Positions 1-7,343 of a stretch of 15,226 nucleotides of DNA are shown here, in pieces. The position numbers and the translations under genes are program-made. The stretch is from assembly GCA_041497995.1 (NCBI GenBank), contig JBGQHM010000133.1, positions 1 to 15,226 of the forward strand. Reading direction: 5' to 3'. Below the pieces are notes generated by a model. The model was not told the origin of the DNA. It saw only the letters and a list, made by a program, of their open reading frames with translations, and searched no databases. The DNA is from DATKMS01 sp041497995 (lineage in GTDB: Bacteria > Desulfobacterota > Binatia > HRBIN30). How positions within the stretch are numbered: position 1 is the stretch's first letter; every line of letters starts with the position of its first letter.

Positions 1-2403
1 ATCACCATGTTCGGGGCCGAGCCCTACGGGAACTACAACCGCATCCTCCTGTCCAACGTCCTCAACGGGACGCAGCCGATGGAGGAGATCTTCCTGAATC
101 CGCTGTCTTGGTACGCCGAGCACGGCATCACACTGCATGCCGGCGTCAAAGCCCTGCGCATCGACCGCGAACGCAAGCGCGTGGTCGGCCGACCGCTGCC
201 GACCTCGGCGCGCGCGTACGACGTGGACAGTGGTGACGAGACGGCTGCGCTCGTCGAGGTGCCGTACGATCACGTGATCATCGCGACGGGCTCGCGACCG
301 TTTGTACCGCCGATGGACGGTATGGGTACGCCAGGCACCTTTCTCTTTCGCACACTCGATGATTGCGAGCGCATCGCCGCCTATGCCCGACACTGCCGGT
401 GCGCCGTGGTGATCGGCGGCGGCTTGCTGGGTCTCGAGGCCGCGCGCGGACTGCTGACGCACGGGGTCGCGGTCACCGTCATCGAGGCGGCGCCGCAGCT
501 GATGATCGCGCAGCTCGATGCAGAAGCCGGCGCGCTGCTGAAGGTCACCATGGAAAAAATGGGCGTGCAGGTCCTGCCCGACAAGATCACGACCCATATT
601 CTTGGTGAGGAGCGCGTGACCGGGCTGCGCTTCAAGGACGGCGTTACGCTGGAGACGGATATGGTTGTCGTCAGTGCCGGCATTCGGCCGATCACTGAGA
701 TTGCAGCGCACTCGGAGCTTGCGGTCGAGCGCGGCATCGTGTGTGACGACCAGCTCCGCACCAACGACCCGGACATCTTCGCGGTCGGTGAATGCGTGCA
801 ACACCGTGGCACCATCTACGGCTTGGTCGATCCAATCTGGGAGCAGGCCAAAACCATCGCCGACGTCATCACCGGCGTGAACCCCGGCGCCGAGTACCAC
901 GGCTCGAAGCTCGCGACGAAGCTGAAGGTGATGGGCGTCGAGCTGGCCTCGATGGGCGAGGTCAAGAACGCGCAGCCGGAGGACGAGGTGGTCGTCTACC
1001 GCGAGCCGCGCCGCGGTGTCTACAAGAAGCTCGTCATCCGCGACGGCGCGCTGATCGGCGGCATCCTGCTCGGCGAGGCGGAGACCGCGGGCGTGTTGAT
1101 GCAGATGTTCACGATGGGCACACCGGTCCCGGAACGCCGCGCCGACTTGCTCTTCGGCACGTCGACCGGCGCGCCCATCCTGTCTGTGTTCGACCTGCCG
1201 GACCACGCCCAGATCTGTAACTGCAACGGCGTCTCGAAGGGACAGATCAAGGAGGCGATCCTGGTCGGTAAGTGCCGCTCCGTATCCAAAGTCGGTGCAT
1301 GCACGAAAGCGGGCGCCGGATGCGGGAGCTGCAAACCGCTGATCATGCAGTTTCTCGAAGTGTATGGCGGGGACGTTCAAGCGGACCCGAGTGAGCACTA
1401 CTACGTTCCCGGCGTCGCGCTCACCAAGCCCGACCTCATCGCCGCCATCAAGGAGCGTCAGCTGAAGAGCGTCAGCGCAGTCTTTCGCGATCTCGCCGGC
1501 GGCAAGGAAGACCCTGCGAGTAAGCCGGGGCTCGCCTCACTGCTCAAGTCGCTGTGGCCGGGCGAGTACGAAGACGAGCGCGACGCGCGCTTCATCAACG
1601 ACCGGGTGCACGCCAACATCCAGCGCGACGGCAGGTTCAGTGTCGTGCCGCGCATCTACGGCGGTGTGACCTCGGCGGCTGAGCTGCGGCGCATCGCCGA
1701 CGTCGCCGAGAAGTACCAGGTGCCGATGGTCAAGATTACAGGGGGCCAGCGCATCGATCTCCTCGGCGTGACGAAAGAGCAGCTGCCGTTGATCTGGAAG
1801 GACCTCGGCATGCCGAGCGGACACGCGTACACGAAGGCGTTCCGCACCTGCAAGAGCTGCGTCGGCACCGACTTCTGCCGCTACGGCGTGGGTGACGCCA
1901 TTGCGTTGGCGCAGAAGATCGAGCGGCGTTTCCAAGGCGTCGAATCGCCGCACAAGATGAAGCTGGCGACCGCCGGCTGCCCGCGAAACTGCTCCGAGGC
2001 GTATGTGAAAGATCTCGGCGCCGTCGCCATCGAAGGCGGCAAGTGGGAGGTCTACCTGGGCGGCGCCGCCGGGGGCACGGTACGCAAGGGCGATCTGCTG
2101 TGCACCGTCGACTCGCATGCCGACGTGCTCAAGTACATGGGCCGCTTCATCCAGCACTACCGCGAAAACGCCAAGTACATGGAACGCAGCTACGGCTTCC
2201 TCGAGCGCATCGGCATCGAGCGACTGCGCGATGTTCTGGTCAATGATTCTGACGGCATCTGTGCGCGTCTGGACGCCGAGATCGACACGGCGGTCGCCGC
2301 CTACAAGGATCCGTGGGCCACCGATGCGGCACAACCTGCCCACGAGGCACAGTTCACCGGCGCCGTGCCGGTCACGTCGGAAGCCGTGCAGGTGCAGCAA
2401 TGA
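1..2403 (+). CDS. nirB: NAD(P)H-dependent assimilatory nitrite reductase, large subunit (5' end outside window)
   Basis: This is a cytoplasmic enzyme that reduces nitrite to ammonium with NAD(P)H through FAD, Fe-S and sirohaem. The frame is open from base 1. The ATG at position 7 matches an internal site of known NirB (about residue 33), so roughly 30-35 N-terminal residues, including the first FAD-binding GxGxxG, are missing. Counting from that Met, the second nucleotide-binding motif GGGLLGLEAA lies near 137-146. A BFD-type [2Fe-2S] domain has C404, C406, C439 and C442. The sirohaem/[4Fe-4S] ligands are C618-x5-C624 and C658-x3-C662. Two differences from E. coli NirB (from memory) are an extra loop of about 20 residues before the ATGS motif near 94, and no second CxxC in the linker at about 495-515. 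The stop overlaps the nirD start (ATGA). The family call is very secure. Confidence 0.96.
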   Translation: MTMFGAEPYGNYNRILLSNVLNGTQPMEEIFLNPLSWYAEHGITLHAGVKALRIDRERKRVVGRPLPTSARAYDVDSGDETAALVEVPYDHVIIATGSRPFVPPMDGMGTPGTFLFRTLDDCERIAAYARHCRCAVVIGGGLLGLEAARGLLTHGVAVTVIEAAPQLMIAQLDAEAGALLKVTMEKMGVQVLPDKITTHILGEERVTGLRFKDGVTLETDMVVVSAGIRPITEIAAHSELAVERGIVCDDQLRTNDPDIFAVGECVQHRGTIYGLVDPIWEQAKTIADVITGVNPGAEYHGSKLATKLKVMGVELASMGEVKNAQPEDEVVVYREPRRGVYKKLVIRDGALIGGILLGEAETAGVLMQMFTMGTPVPERRADLLFGTSTGAPILSVFDLPDHAQICNCNGVSKGQIKEAILVGKCRSVSKVGACTKAGAGCGSCKPLIMQFLEVYGGDVQADPSEHYYVPGVALTKPDLIAAIKERQLKSVSAVFRDLAGGKEDPASKPGLASLLKSLWPGEYEDERDARFINDRVHANIQRDGRFSVVPRIYGGVTSAAELRRIADVAEKYQVPMVKITGGQRIDLLGVTKEQLPLIWKDLGMPSGHAYTKAFRTCKSCVGTDFCRYGVGDAIALAQKIERRFQGVESPHKMKLATAGCPRNCSEAYVKDLGAVAIEGGKWEVYLGGAAGGTVRKGDLLCTVDSHADVLKYMGRFIQHYRENAKYMERSYGFLERIGIERLRDVLVNDSDGICARLDAEIDTAVAAYKDPWATDAAQPAHEAQFTGAVPVTSEAVQVQQ

Positions 2404-2774
2404 TCGCCAACGGCGTCGCGTGCGGAAGCGCCACGGACGGTTTCCCGATCCCTGCCTCTTCAAACCGAGTGGTCGTCGACTTGGGATCAGTCGACGACAT
2501 CCCGCTCGGCCAGGGACGGGCCTACGTGGTCGGACAGCGGACGATCGCTGTGTTCCGGCAACGCGACGGCCGCGTGTTCGCCATCGACAACCAGTGCCCG
2601 CACCGCGGCGGCCCGCTGGCGGAGGGAGTGGCCGGAGACGGCAAAGTCATCTGCCCCCTCCACGGATGGAAGATCGATCTGAGCAGCGGCAAGTGTCTCG
2701 GCGAGTCGGCCAGCGTGCAGGCGTACGACGCGCAGCAAGTCGGCGAACGCGTCGTTGTCTTCCTGCCGGAGTGA
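2400..2774 (+). CDS. nirD: NirD/NasE-type small subunit of nitrite reductase with intact Rieske [2Fe-2S] site
   Basis: This 124-residue protein is the likely small partner of NirB in the cytoplasmic nitrite reductase. The Rieske ligands are complete: C66-P-H68 in CPHRGGPL and C85-x2-H88 in CPLHGWKID, 16 residues apart. It lacks the extra disulfide cysteines of cytochrome bc1 Rieske proteins, so it belongs to the ferredoxin-like Rieske type. E. coli NirD, as I recall it, has lost these ligands, so this version resembles Bacillus NasE more closely. The ATG at 2400 was chosen because it forms an ATGA overlap with the nirB stop and puts the Rieske fold at its normal place. The frame stays open upstream to 2313, but that stretch lies inside nirB. 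There is no signal peptide. A general Rieske ferredoxin is possible, but the position after nirB makes NirD the best call. Confidence 0.9.
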   Translation: MIANGVACGSATDGFPIPASSNRVVVDLGSVDDIPLGQGRAYVVGQRTIAVFRQRDGRVFAIDNQCPHRGGPLAEGVAGDGKVICPLHGWKIDLSSGKCLGESASVQAYDAQQVGERVVVFLPE

Positions 2775-2777
2775 ACT

Positions 2778-4082
2778 GTGGCGCGCGATCATCTGAAGCC
2801 GACGGCAAAGGAGTCGTGTGGGCCCCCTTCAGGGGACTGCCCTTCGACTCAGCCGGCGAATTCAGAGGGTGTCCTAAGACACGCGGGCACTGAGGCCCGC
2901 GCCACCAAAGCGTCCACCCAGCGCGAGGAAAATCATGGTGGCGCGGGCCTCCGTGCCCGCGTGTCAGCCAGTGTTGAGACGCCCTCTTCATTCCCCGGCG
3001 GTGCATCAACGACGGCCAGTGTGTCGGCGCGCGGTGCCCAGCTGAGCCGCAAGGCGATTCGGGCCGCCCAGCGCGACGCGACGGTCGCGACGGCGATCCT
3101 CGTCGCCAGCATTTATCTGGGTTCGGACCGCCTCGCTCACTTCGACCGTGCGCTGACGGGCTATTGCGTTGCGACGGTGGTCGCGTGCTTCGCCGTCACG
3201 TATCAGGTGGCCGCCTTCTGGCGTCGCCCGCCGTCTGCGGTCTACGGTCGCGCGCTCTTCCAGGCGCTACGCCATCCCCGAGACGTGCTGCAGGTGCTAC
3301 GCGCGGCGAGCCGCGACGTGGCAGCGCAGCAGTTCATCGCGCGACGCAGTGTGTACCGCTGGCTGGCGCATATGCTGCTGTCGTGGGGCACGCTGGTTGG
3401 ATTCGCCGTCACGCTTCCATTGGTCTGGGGGTGGCTCCACTTCGAGGCAGCGGACAATGATACGTACCGTGCAGTCTTTCTCTCCTTCCGGGTGACGCGC
3501 TTCGCGACCGACGGCGTCCTCGGCTGGCTGGTGTTTCACGCGCTCAATCTCGCCGCCGTGGCCGTGATCCTCGGGGTCACCTACTTTCTGGTGCAACGCG
3601 TGCGGATTCGCCGAGAGCCCGAGGTTCTGAGCGCCTTTCACCTCGTGCCATTGCTACTCCTGCTTGCGGTCGCACTGACGGGCTTGGCATTGCCAGCGGT
3701 CGGTCAGGTTGGCGCGCCGTGGCTGCTGCGTACGGCGGCGATCGCCCACGAAGCCACTGTCGTCGCGCTCCTGGTCGCATTGCCGTACGGCAAGCTGATT
3801 CATCTGTTCATCCGGCCACTGCATCTGGGCGCGCAACTCGTTCGCACGACCTCAGCAACCGCCGCGCACTGCAAGAGCTGTAACGCCGCGCTGGCGCCAG
3901 CCGTGCAACAGACCGCCGTCGAGGCCACCCTATTGGCGCGCGGCTTTCATTTCGCCGGACATCAGCAGCTCTGCCCACAGTGCCGGCGGCGCGCACTCGC
4001 GACAGCGCAGACCGAGTTGCTCGGTGCGCAGTTCCAGCCGCGGCCCGCCAGCACGCGTGTTCCTGAACGAAAGGCCGCGTAG
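2778..4082 (+). CDS. Putative b-type cytochrome membrane protein (NarI/DsrM-like) with C-terminal CxxC...CxxC domain
   Basis: This inner-membrane protein has about six predicted helices, near residues 100-118, 127-148, 195-221, 248-272, 288-309 and 318-344. Histidines in or beside the helices (H198, H254, H288, H324, H342) and the motif PYGKLIHLFIRPL resemble the haem-b quinol-oxidising subunits of the NarI/DsrM type. Haem binding is inferred from this. A soluble tail carries C365-x2-C368 and C399-x2-C402, like a zinc ribbon or rubredoxin-type site. The GTG start at 2778 follows GGAG (2768-2771) and sits 3 bases after the nirD stop. However, residues 1 to about 80 look disordered, use more A/T in third codon positions, and include a palindromic repeat, so a later start (GTG at 2961 or 3021) is possible. 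The next gene begins 2 bases after the stop. It may pass electrons from quinol to the downstream nitrate reductase. I do not recognise an exact named family. Confidence 0.8.
   Translation: MARDHLKPTAKESCGPPSGDCPSTQPANSEGVLRHAGTEARATKASTQREENHGGAGLRARVSASVETPSSFPGGASTTASVSARGAQLSRKAIRAAQRDATVATAILVASIYLGSDRLAHFDRALTGYCVATVVACFAVTYQVAAFWRRPPSAVYGRALFQALRHPRDVLQVLRAASRDVAAQQFIARRSVYRWLAHMLLSWGTLVGFAVTLPLVWGWLHFEAADNDTYRAVFLSFRVTRFATDGVLGWLVFHALNLAAVAVILGVTYFLVQRVRIRREPEVLSAFHLVPLLLLLAVALTGLALPAVGQVGAPWLLRTAAIAHEATVVALLVALPYGKLIHLFIRPLHLGAQLVRTTSATAAHCKSCNAALAPAVQQTAVEATLLARGFHFAGHQQLCPQCRRRALATAQTELLGAQFQPRPASTRVPERKAA
2878..2965. repeat. REPIN-like imperfect inverted repeat (two 30-base arms, each itself a hairpin)
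   Basis: The arms at 2878-2907 and 2936-2965 are reverse complements with a single mismatch (A2893 pairs against C2951), separated by a 28-base loop. Each arm contains its own hairpin: GCGGGC/GCCCGC at 2883-2900 and again at 2943-2960. In addition, GTGTC at 2869-2873 can pair with GACAC at 2878-2882. Two REP-like hairpins in inverted orientation form the layout of a REPIN, a mobile palindrome normally spread by RAYT transposases. No transposase gene is in the window. It lies between nirD and the first helix of the membrane protein, inside the apparent coding sequence at about residues 34-63. Confidence 0.8.
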
Positions 4083-4084
4083 AA

Positions 4085-6256
4085 ATGAGCCGGCTCCCTG
4101 CAACCCCTGAAGCGCTCATCGCGCAGTACGGCCCGCATCTGCAGTACGAGCCACCGGGCGGGTTCGCGGCGCGCGCGCACGTCGACCGCAAGGTGCAGAC
4201 GCACTGTTGCTTCTGCGGCCAACAGTGCGGTGTGACGCTGCTGGTGAAGGATGAGCGGGTCGTCGGTATCGAGCCCTGGGAGGAGTTTCCTTTCAACCAG
4301 GGCAAGCTCTGCCCGAAAGGCGTGAAGCGCTATCTGCAGAACAACCATCCGGATCGGCTGCTGCATCCACTCGTCCGCACCGGCCAGGGCTTCGCGCGCA
4401 TTCCGTGGAACGAAGCACTCGATCTCGTCGCGGAACGCTTTGAGCGACTGCAAGCGCGTTACGGGCGCGACAGCATCGCGGTGCTGTCGGGCGCGTCGCT
4501 CACTAACGAGAAGGCCTACTTGATGGGTAAGTTCGCCCGCGTCGCGCTCGGCACACGGCACATCGACTACAACGGGCGGCTGTGTATGGTCGCCGCCGGT
4601 GCCGCAAACCTGAAGGCCTTCGGCATGGACCGCGCCGCCAACCCGTGGGCCGACATTGCCAACACCGACCTCATTCTGGTGACCGGCTCCAACGTCTCCG
4701 AGTGCAGCCCGATCACCGTCGACTACATCTGGCGGGCGCGCGACCGTGGCGCCAAGCTGATCGTCATCGATCCGCGCCTGACCCCCATCGCCCGCACCGC
4801 GGATCTCTACCTGCCGGTCCGCCCCGGACGCGATGCCGCGCTCATGAATGCCATCCTGCACGCGGTCATTCGCTTAGGCGGCGTCGATCACGAGTTCATC
4901 GCGGCGCACACGCACGGCTTCGATGACGTCCGTGAGACTGTCGAACGCTACAGCCCCGAGACAGTCGAACGGCTCGTCGGCATCCCGGCGCACCGCATCA
5001 TCGAGGCCGCGCAGCTCTGGACCCAGGCGCCGAAGACGATGCTGTTGCACGCCCGCGGCATCGAGCACCATGTCACGGGCGTCGACAACGTGCTGGCGTG
5101 CATCAACTTGGTTCTCGCCACCGGCAAGATCGGTAAGCCCGGCTGCGGCTATGCAACGATCACCGGTCAGGGCAACGGGCAGGGCGGACGCGAGCACGGG
5201 CAGCGCTGCAACCAGCTCCCCGGTGCGCGTGACATCGAGAATCCGGAGCACCGCCGCGCCATCGCCGCCGTATGGGGTGTGGCGGAGGAGGAGCTGCCGC
5301 GCAAAGGCGCGACGGCGCCGGAGATTATCGAGCTGGCGCACCGCGGAGAGGTTCGCGGGCTGTTGTCGATCTGCATGAACCCCGCCGTGTCGCTGCCCGA
5401 CACTGCGTTCACCCGCGCGGCTCTCGAGCGTCTCGACTTCTACGTCGTCATCGACTTCTTCATGTCTGAGAGCGTGCGGCATGCGGATCTCATCCTGCCT
5501 GGTTCGTTGCAGGAGGAGGACGAAGGCACTGTGACGAGCACCGAAGGCCGTGTGATTCACATCCGACAGGCGGTCAACCCGCCCGGCGAAGCGCGGCGCG
5601 ACTGGGAGATCGTCTGCGATCTCGCGCGCCGCTTGGGCAAGGGACAGCACTTCGACTTCCACTCGGCAGCTGAGATCTTCACGGAGCTGCGACACGCGTC
5701 GCGCGGTGGGACCGCCGACTACTTCGGGATCACCTACGAGAAGATCGACCAGCAAATGGGTGTGTTCTGGCCGTGTCCGACGCTGGAGCATCCCGGCACG
5801 CCACGGCTCTTTGAAGGCGGTCGCTTCGCGCACGCCGACGGAAAGGCGCGGTTCCATCCGATCGAGTACCGTCCACCCGCTGAAGACGTGGACGATGCGT
5901 ACCCGATCCTGTTGACGACGGGGCGCGTGGTGTCCCAGTTCCTCACCGGCACGCAAACGCGGCGCATCGGGCCGCTGGTCGACCAGTACCCGGAACCGCG
6001 CGTCGAGATGCACCCGCGTCTCGCCGCACAACTGCACGTCGTCGATGGCGAGCAGGTGCGCGTCATCAGCCGCCGCGGCGAAATGACGCTGCCGGCACTC
6101 GTGGTCGCCACGATTCGACCGGACACCGTCTTCATTCCGTATCACTGGCCCGGCGCGCAGTCGGCGAATCAGTTGACCCAGCGTGTCTACGATCCGGTCG
6201 CGAAGATTCCCGAGTACAAGGTGAGCGCGGTACGGATCGAGCGGTGCGCAGCGTGA
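4085..6256 (+). CDS. nasA: NasA-type assimilatory nitrate reductase, molybdopterin catalytic subunit
   Basis: This enzyme reduces nitrate to nitrite at a Mo-bis-MGD centre. The 723-residue protein begins with a [4Fe-4S] motif C41-x2-C44-x3-C48-x27-C76 (with an extra C42). C167 in NGRLCM is the expected Mo-ligating cysteine of Nap/NasA-class enzymes. Further marks of the family are ATGKIGKPGCG, GQGNGQGGREHGQ, HADLILPGSLQEEDEG followed by TEGR, and a C-terminal dinucleotide-binding domain with LTTGRV near 611. No Tat signal is present, so it should be cytoplasmic. No C-terminal BFD [2Fe-2S] domain is present, unlike some NasA proteins. The ATG at 4085 lies 2 bases after the previous stop, with AAGG upstream at 4071-4074. 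The stop overlaps the next start (GTGA). A formate-dehydrogenase-like role was considered, but the nirBD and nrt context favours nitrate. Confidence 0.92.
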   Translation: MSRLPATPEALIAQYGPHLQYEPPGGFAARAHVDRKVQTHCCFCGQQCGVTLLVKDERVVGIEPWEEFPFNQGKLCPKGVKRYLQNNHPDRLLHPLVRTGQGFARIPWNEALDLVAERFERLQARYGRDSIAVLSGASLTNEKAYLMGKFARVALGTRHIDYNGRLCMVAAGAANLKAFGMDRAANPWADIANTDLILVTGSNVSECSPITVDYIWRARDRGAKLIVIDPRLTPIARTADLYLPVRPGRDAALMNAILHAVIRLGGVDHEFIAAHTHGFDDVRETVERYSPETVERLVGIPAHRIIEAAQLWTQAPKTMLLHARGIEHHVTGVDNVLACINLVLATGKIGKPGCGYATITGQGNGQGGREHGQRCNQLPGARDIENPEHRRAIAAVWGVAEEELPRKGATAPEIIELAHRGEVRGLLSICMNPAVSLPDTAFTRAALERLDFYVVIDFFMSESVRHADLILPGSLQEEDEGTVTSTEGRVIHIRQAVNPPGEARRDWEIVCDLARRLGKGQHFDFHSAAEIFTELRHASRGGTADYFGITYEKIDQQMGVFWPCPTLEHPGTPRLFEGGRFAHADGKARFHPIEYRPPAEDVDDAYPILLTTGRVVSQFLTGTQTRRIGPLVDQYPEPRVEMHPRLAAQLHVVDGEQVRVISRRGEMTLPALVVATIRPDTVFIPYHWPGAQSANQLTQRVYDPVAKIPEYKVSAVRIERCAA

Positions 6257-6864
6257 CACGCGCCGTGAAACAACTCTTCATCGATCCGCAGCGCTGCATC
6301 GGTTGCCGGGCCTGCGTGGAAGCGTGCAGCGAGTGCCCGGGGCATGGCGGGCATTCGATGATTCACCTGGATGACCTGGCGCGCGCGCTCACCGTGCAGA
6401 CAGCGCCGACGGTGTGCATGCACTGCGACGAGCCCGCCTGCGCTAGCGTGTGCCCGGCCGATGCGATCCACAAGGGGCCGGACGGGGTGGTGCACACGGC
6501 GATGACGGAACGCTGCATCGGCTGCTCGAACTGCGTGCTCGCCTGTCCCTTCGGTGTGCCCAAGTACGAGGCGCCGCTCGATCTGATGATGAAGTGTGAC
6601 CTCTGCTACGACCGCACGTCGCGTGACCTCAAGCCGATGTGCGCCACCGTGTGTCCGTCGGGCGCGTTGTTCTACGGGACGCAGGCGGAGGTCGAAGACC
6701 TCAGGCAGGCGCGGCCGCTCAATGTCTTCCAGTTCGGTGATGAGCTCGTGCACACCCAAGTGAGCTACCTGGTTCCGGCCACTACGACGGTGCTCGCGGT
6801 CAGCGGCGCCAACGCACGGGCAAGCTCGATAGCTGAACGCTGCCTCGAGGAGGCGTTGCTATGA
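6253..6864 (+). CDS. Four-cluster [4Fe-4S] ferredoxin-type electron-transfer protein (DmsB/NrfC-like)
   Basis: This 203-residue protein has sixteen cysteines arranged for four [4Fe-4S] clusters: C15, C18, C21, C25; C55, C58, C63, C67; C88, C91, C94, C98; and C115, C118, C130, C134. This is the pattern of the iron-sulfur subunits of complex iron-sulfur molybdoenzymes (DmsB, PsrB, NrfC, HybA). It has no Tat signal or membrane helix, so it should work in the cytoplasm, most simply as electron donor to the NasA-type subunit just upstream. The GTG at 6253 was chosen because it overlaps the nasA stop as GTGA. In-frame GTGs at 6244 and 6265 are alternatives that change only the first few residues. 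It ends in an ATGA overlap with the Rieske gene. The fold is secure; the partner is inferred from position. Confidence 0.88.
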   Translation: MTRAVKQLFIDPQRCIGCRACVEACSECPGHGGHSMIHLDDLARALTVQTAPTVCMHCDEPACASVCPADAIHKGPDGVVHTAMTERCIGCSNCVLACPFGVPKYEAPLDLMMKCDLCYDRTSRDLKPMCATVCPSGALFYGTQAEVEDLRQARPLNVFQFGDELVHTQVSYLVPATTTVLAVSGANARASSIAERCLEEALL

Positions 6865-7343
6865 AGCGTGACGCATTTCCGATCGCGAGCGCCGACGCGC
6901 AGGGGCTCAACCGGCGCGGCTTCCTGCGCACTGCAACCGCAGCTGCCGCGGCCGTGTTGGTTGGTGAGTGGAGTGCATCGCTGCTGAGTCTCGACCCACG
7001 ACCGCCGGGTGAACCGGTCCGTCTCACTGACGCCGGTACCCTCGCGCCAGGCGAGGCCCGCGCGCTCACACTGGACGGCTCGCCACAGGCCATGCTGCTT
7101 GTCCGACTCGACGCCGAATCGCTCGTCGCCTTCGACCGCCGCTGCCCGCACCTCGGCTGTCCGGTCTTGTGGTCTGCCAGCCGCGAACGCTTCGAGTGTC
7201 CGTGTCACGCCGCCGCGTTCGACGCCCGCACCGGCGCTGTCTTGCAGGGCCCCCCGCGGCGCGGCCTCGAGCCGATCGGCTTCGAGCTCCGCGGTACCGA
7301 GGTGTGGCTACGTCGAAGAAACGAAGAGAAGGGAGTTGGCTGA
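6861..7343 (+). CDS. Tat-exported Rieske [2Fe-2S] protein
   Basis: This 160-residue protein has a twin-arginine signal, NRRGFLR at 17-23, followed by an alanine-rich hydrophobic stretch to about 35, so the Rieske domain should be exported and possibly stays anchored by that helix. Cluster ligands are C95-P-H97 and C113-x2-H116. C100 and C115 are placed to form the disulfide seen in high-potential Rieske proteins of bc-type complexes, which separates it from the NirD-type Rieske upstream. The ATG at 6861 overlaps the preceding stop (ATGA) and has AGGAGG at 6848-6853. The stop shares one base with the nrtA start (TGATG). Its role is unknown. It could accept electrons from quinol together with the cytochrome-like protein encoded at 2778, but it would sit on the opposite side of the membrane from NasA. 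Confidence 0.88.
   Translation: MKRDAFPIASADAQGLNRRGFLRTATAAAAAVLVGEWSASLLSLDPRPPGEPVRLTDAGTLAPGEARALTLDGSPQAMLLVRLDAESLVAFDRRCPHLGCPVLWSASRERFECPCHAAAFDARTGAVLQGPPRRGLEPIGFELRGTEVWLRRRNEEKGVG

Noticed and set aside
7..9. ATG at position 7 as the start of nirB
   Set aside because: It aligns with an internal site of NirB; the frame is open to base 1 and the FAD-binding N-terminus is missing, so the gene begins before the window.
4874..6259. Long antisense open frame (461 codons) opposite nasA
   Set aside because: Typical shadow frame in GC-rich coding DNA: Arg/Ala/His/Asp-rich, no recognisable domain, and fully opposite a strongly supported gene.
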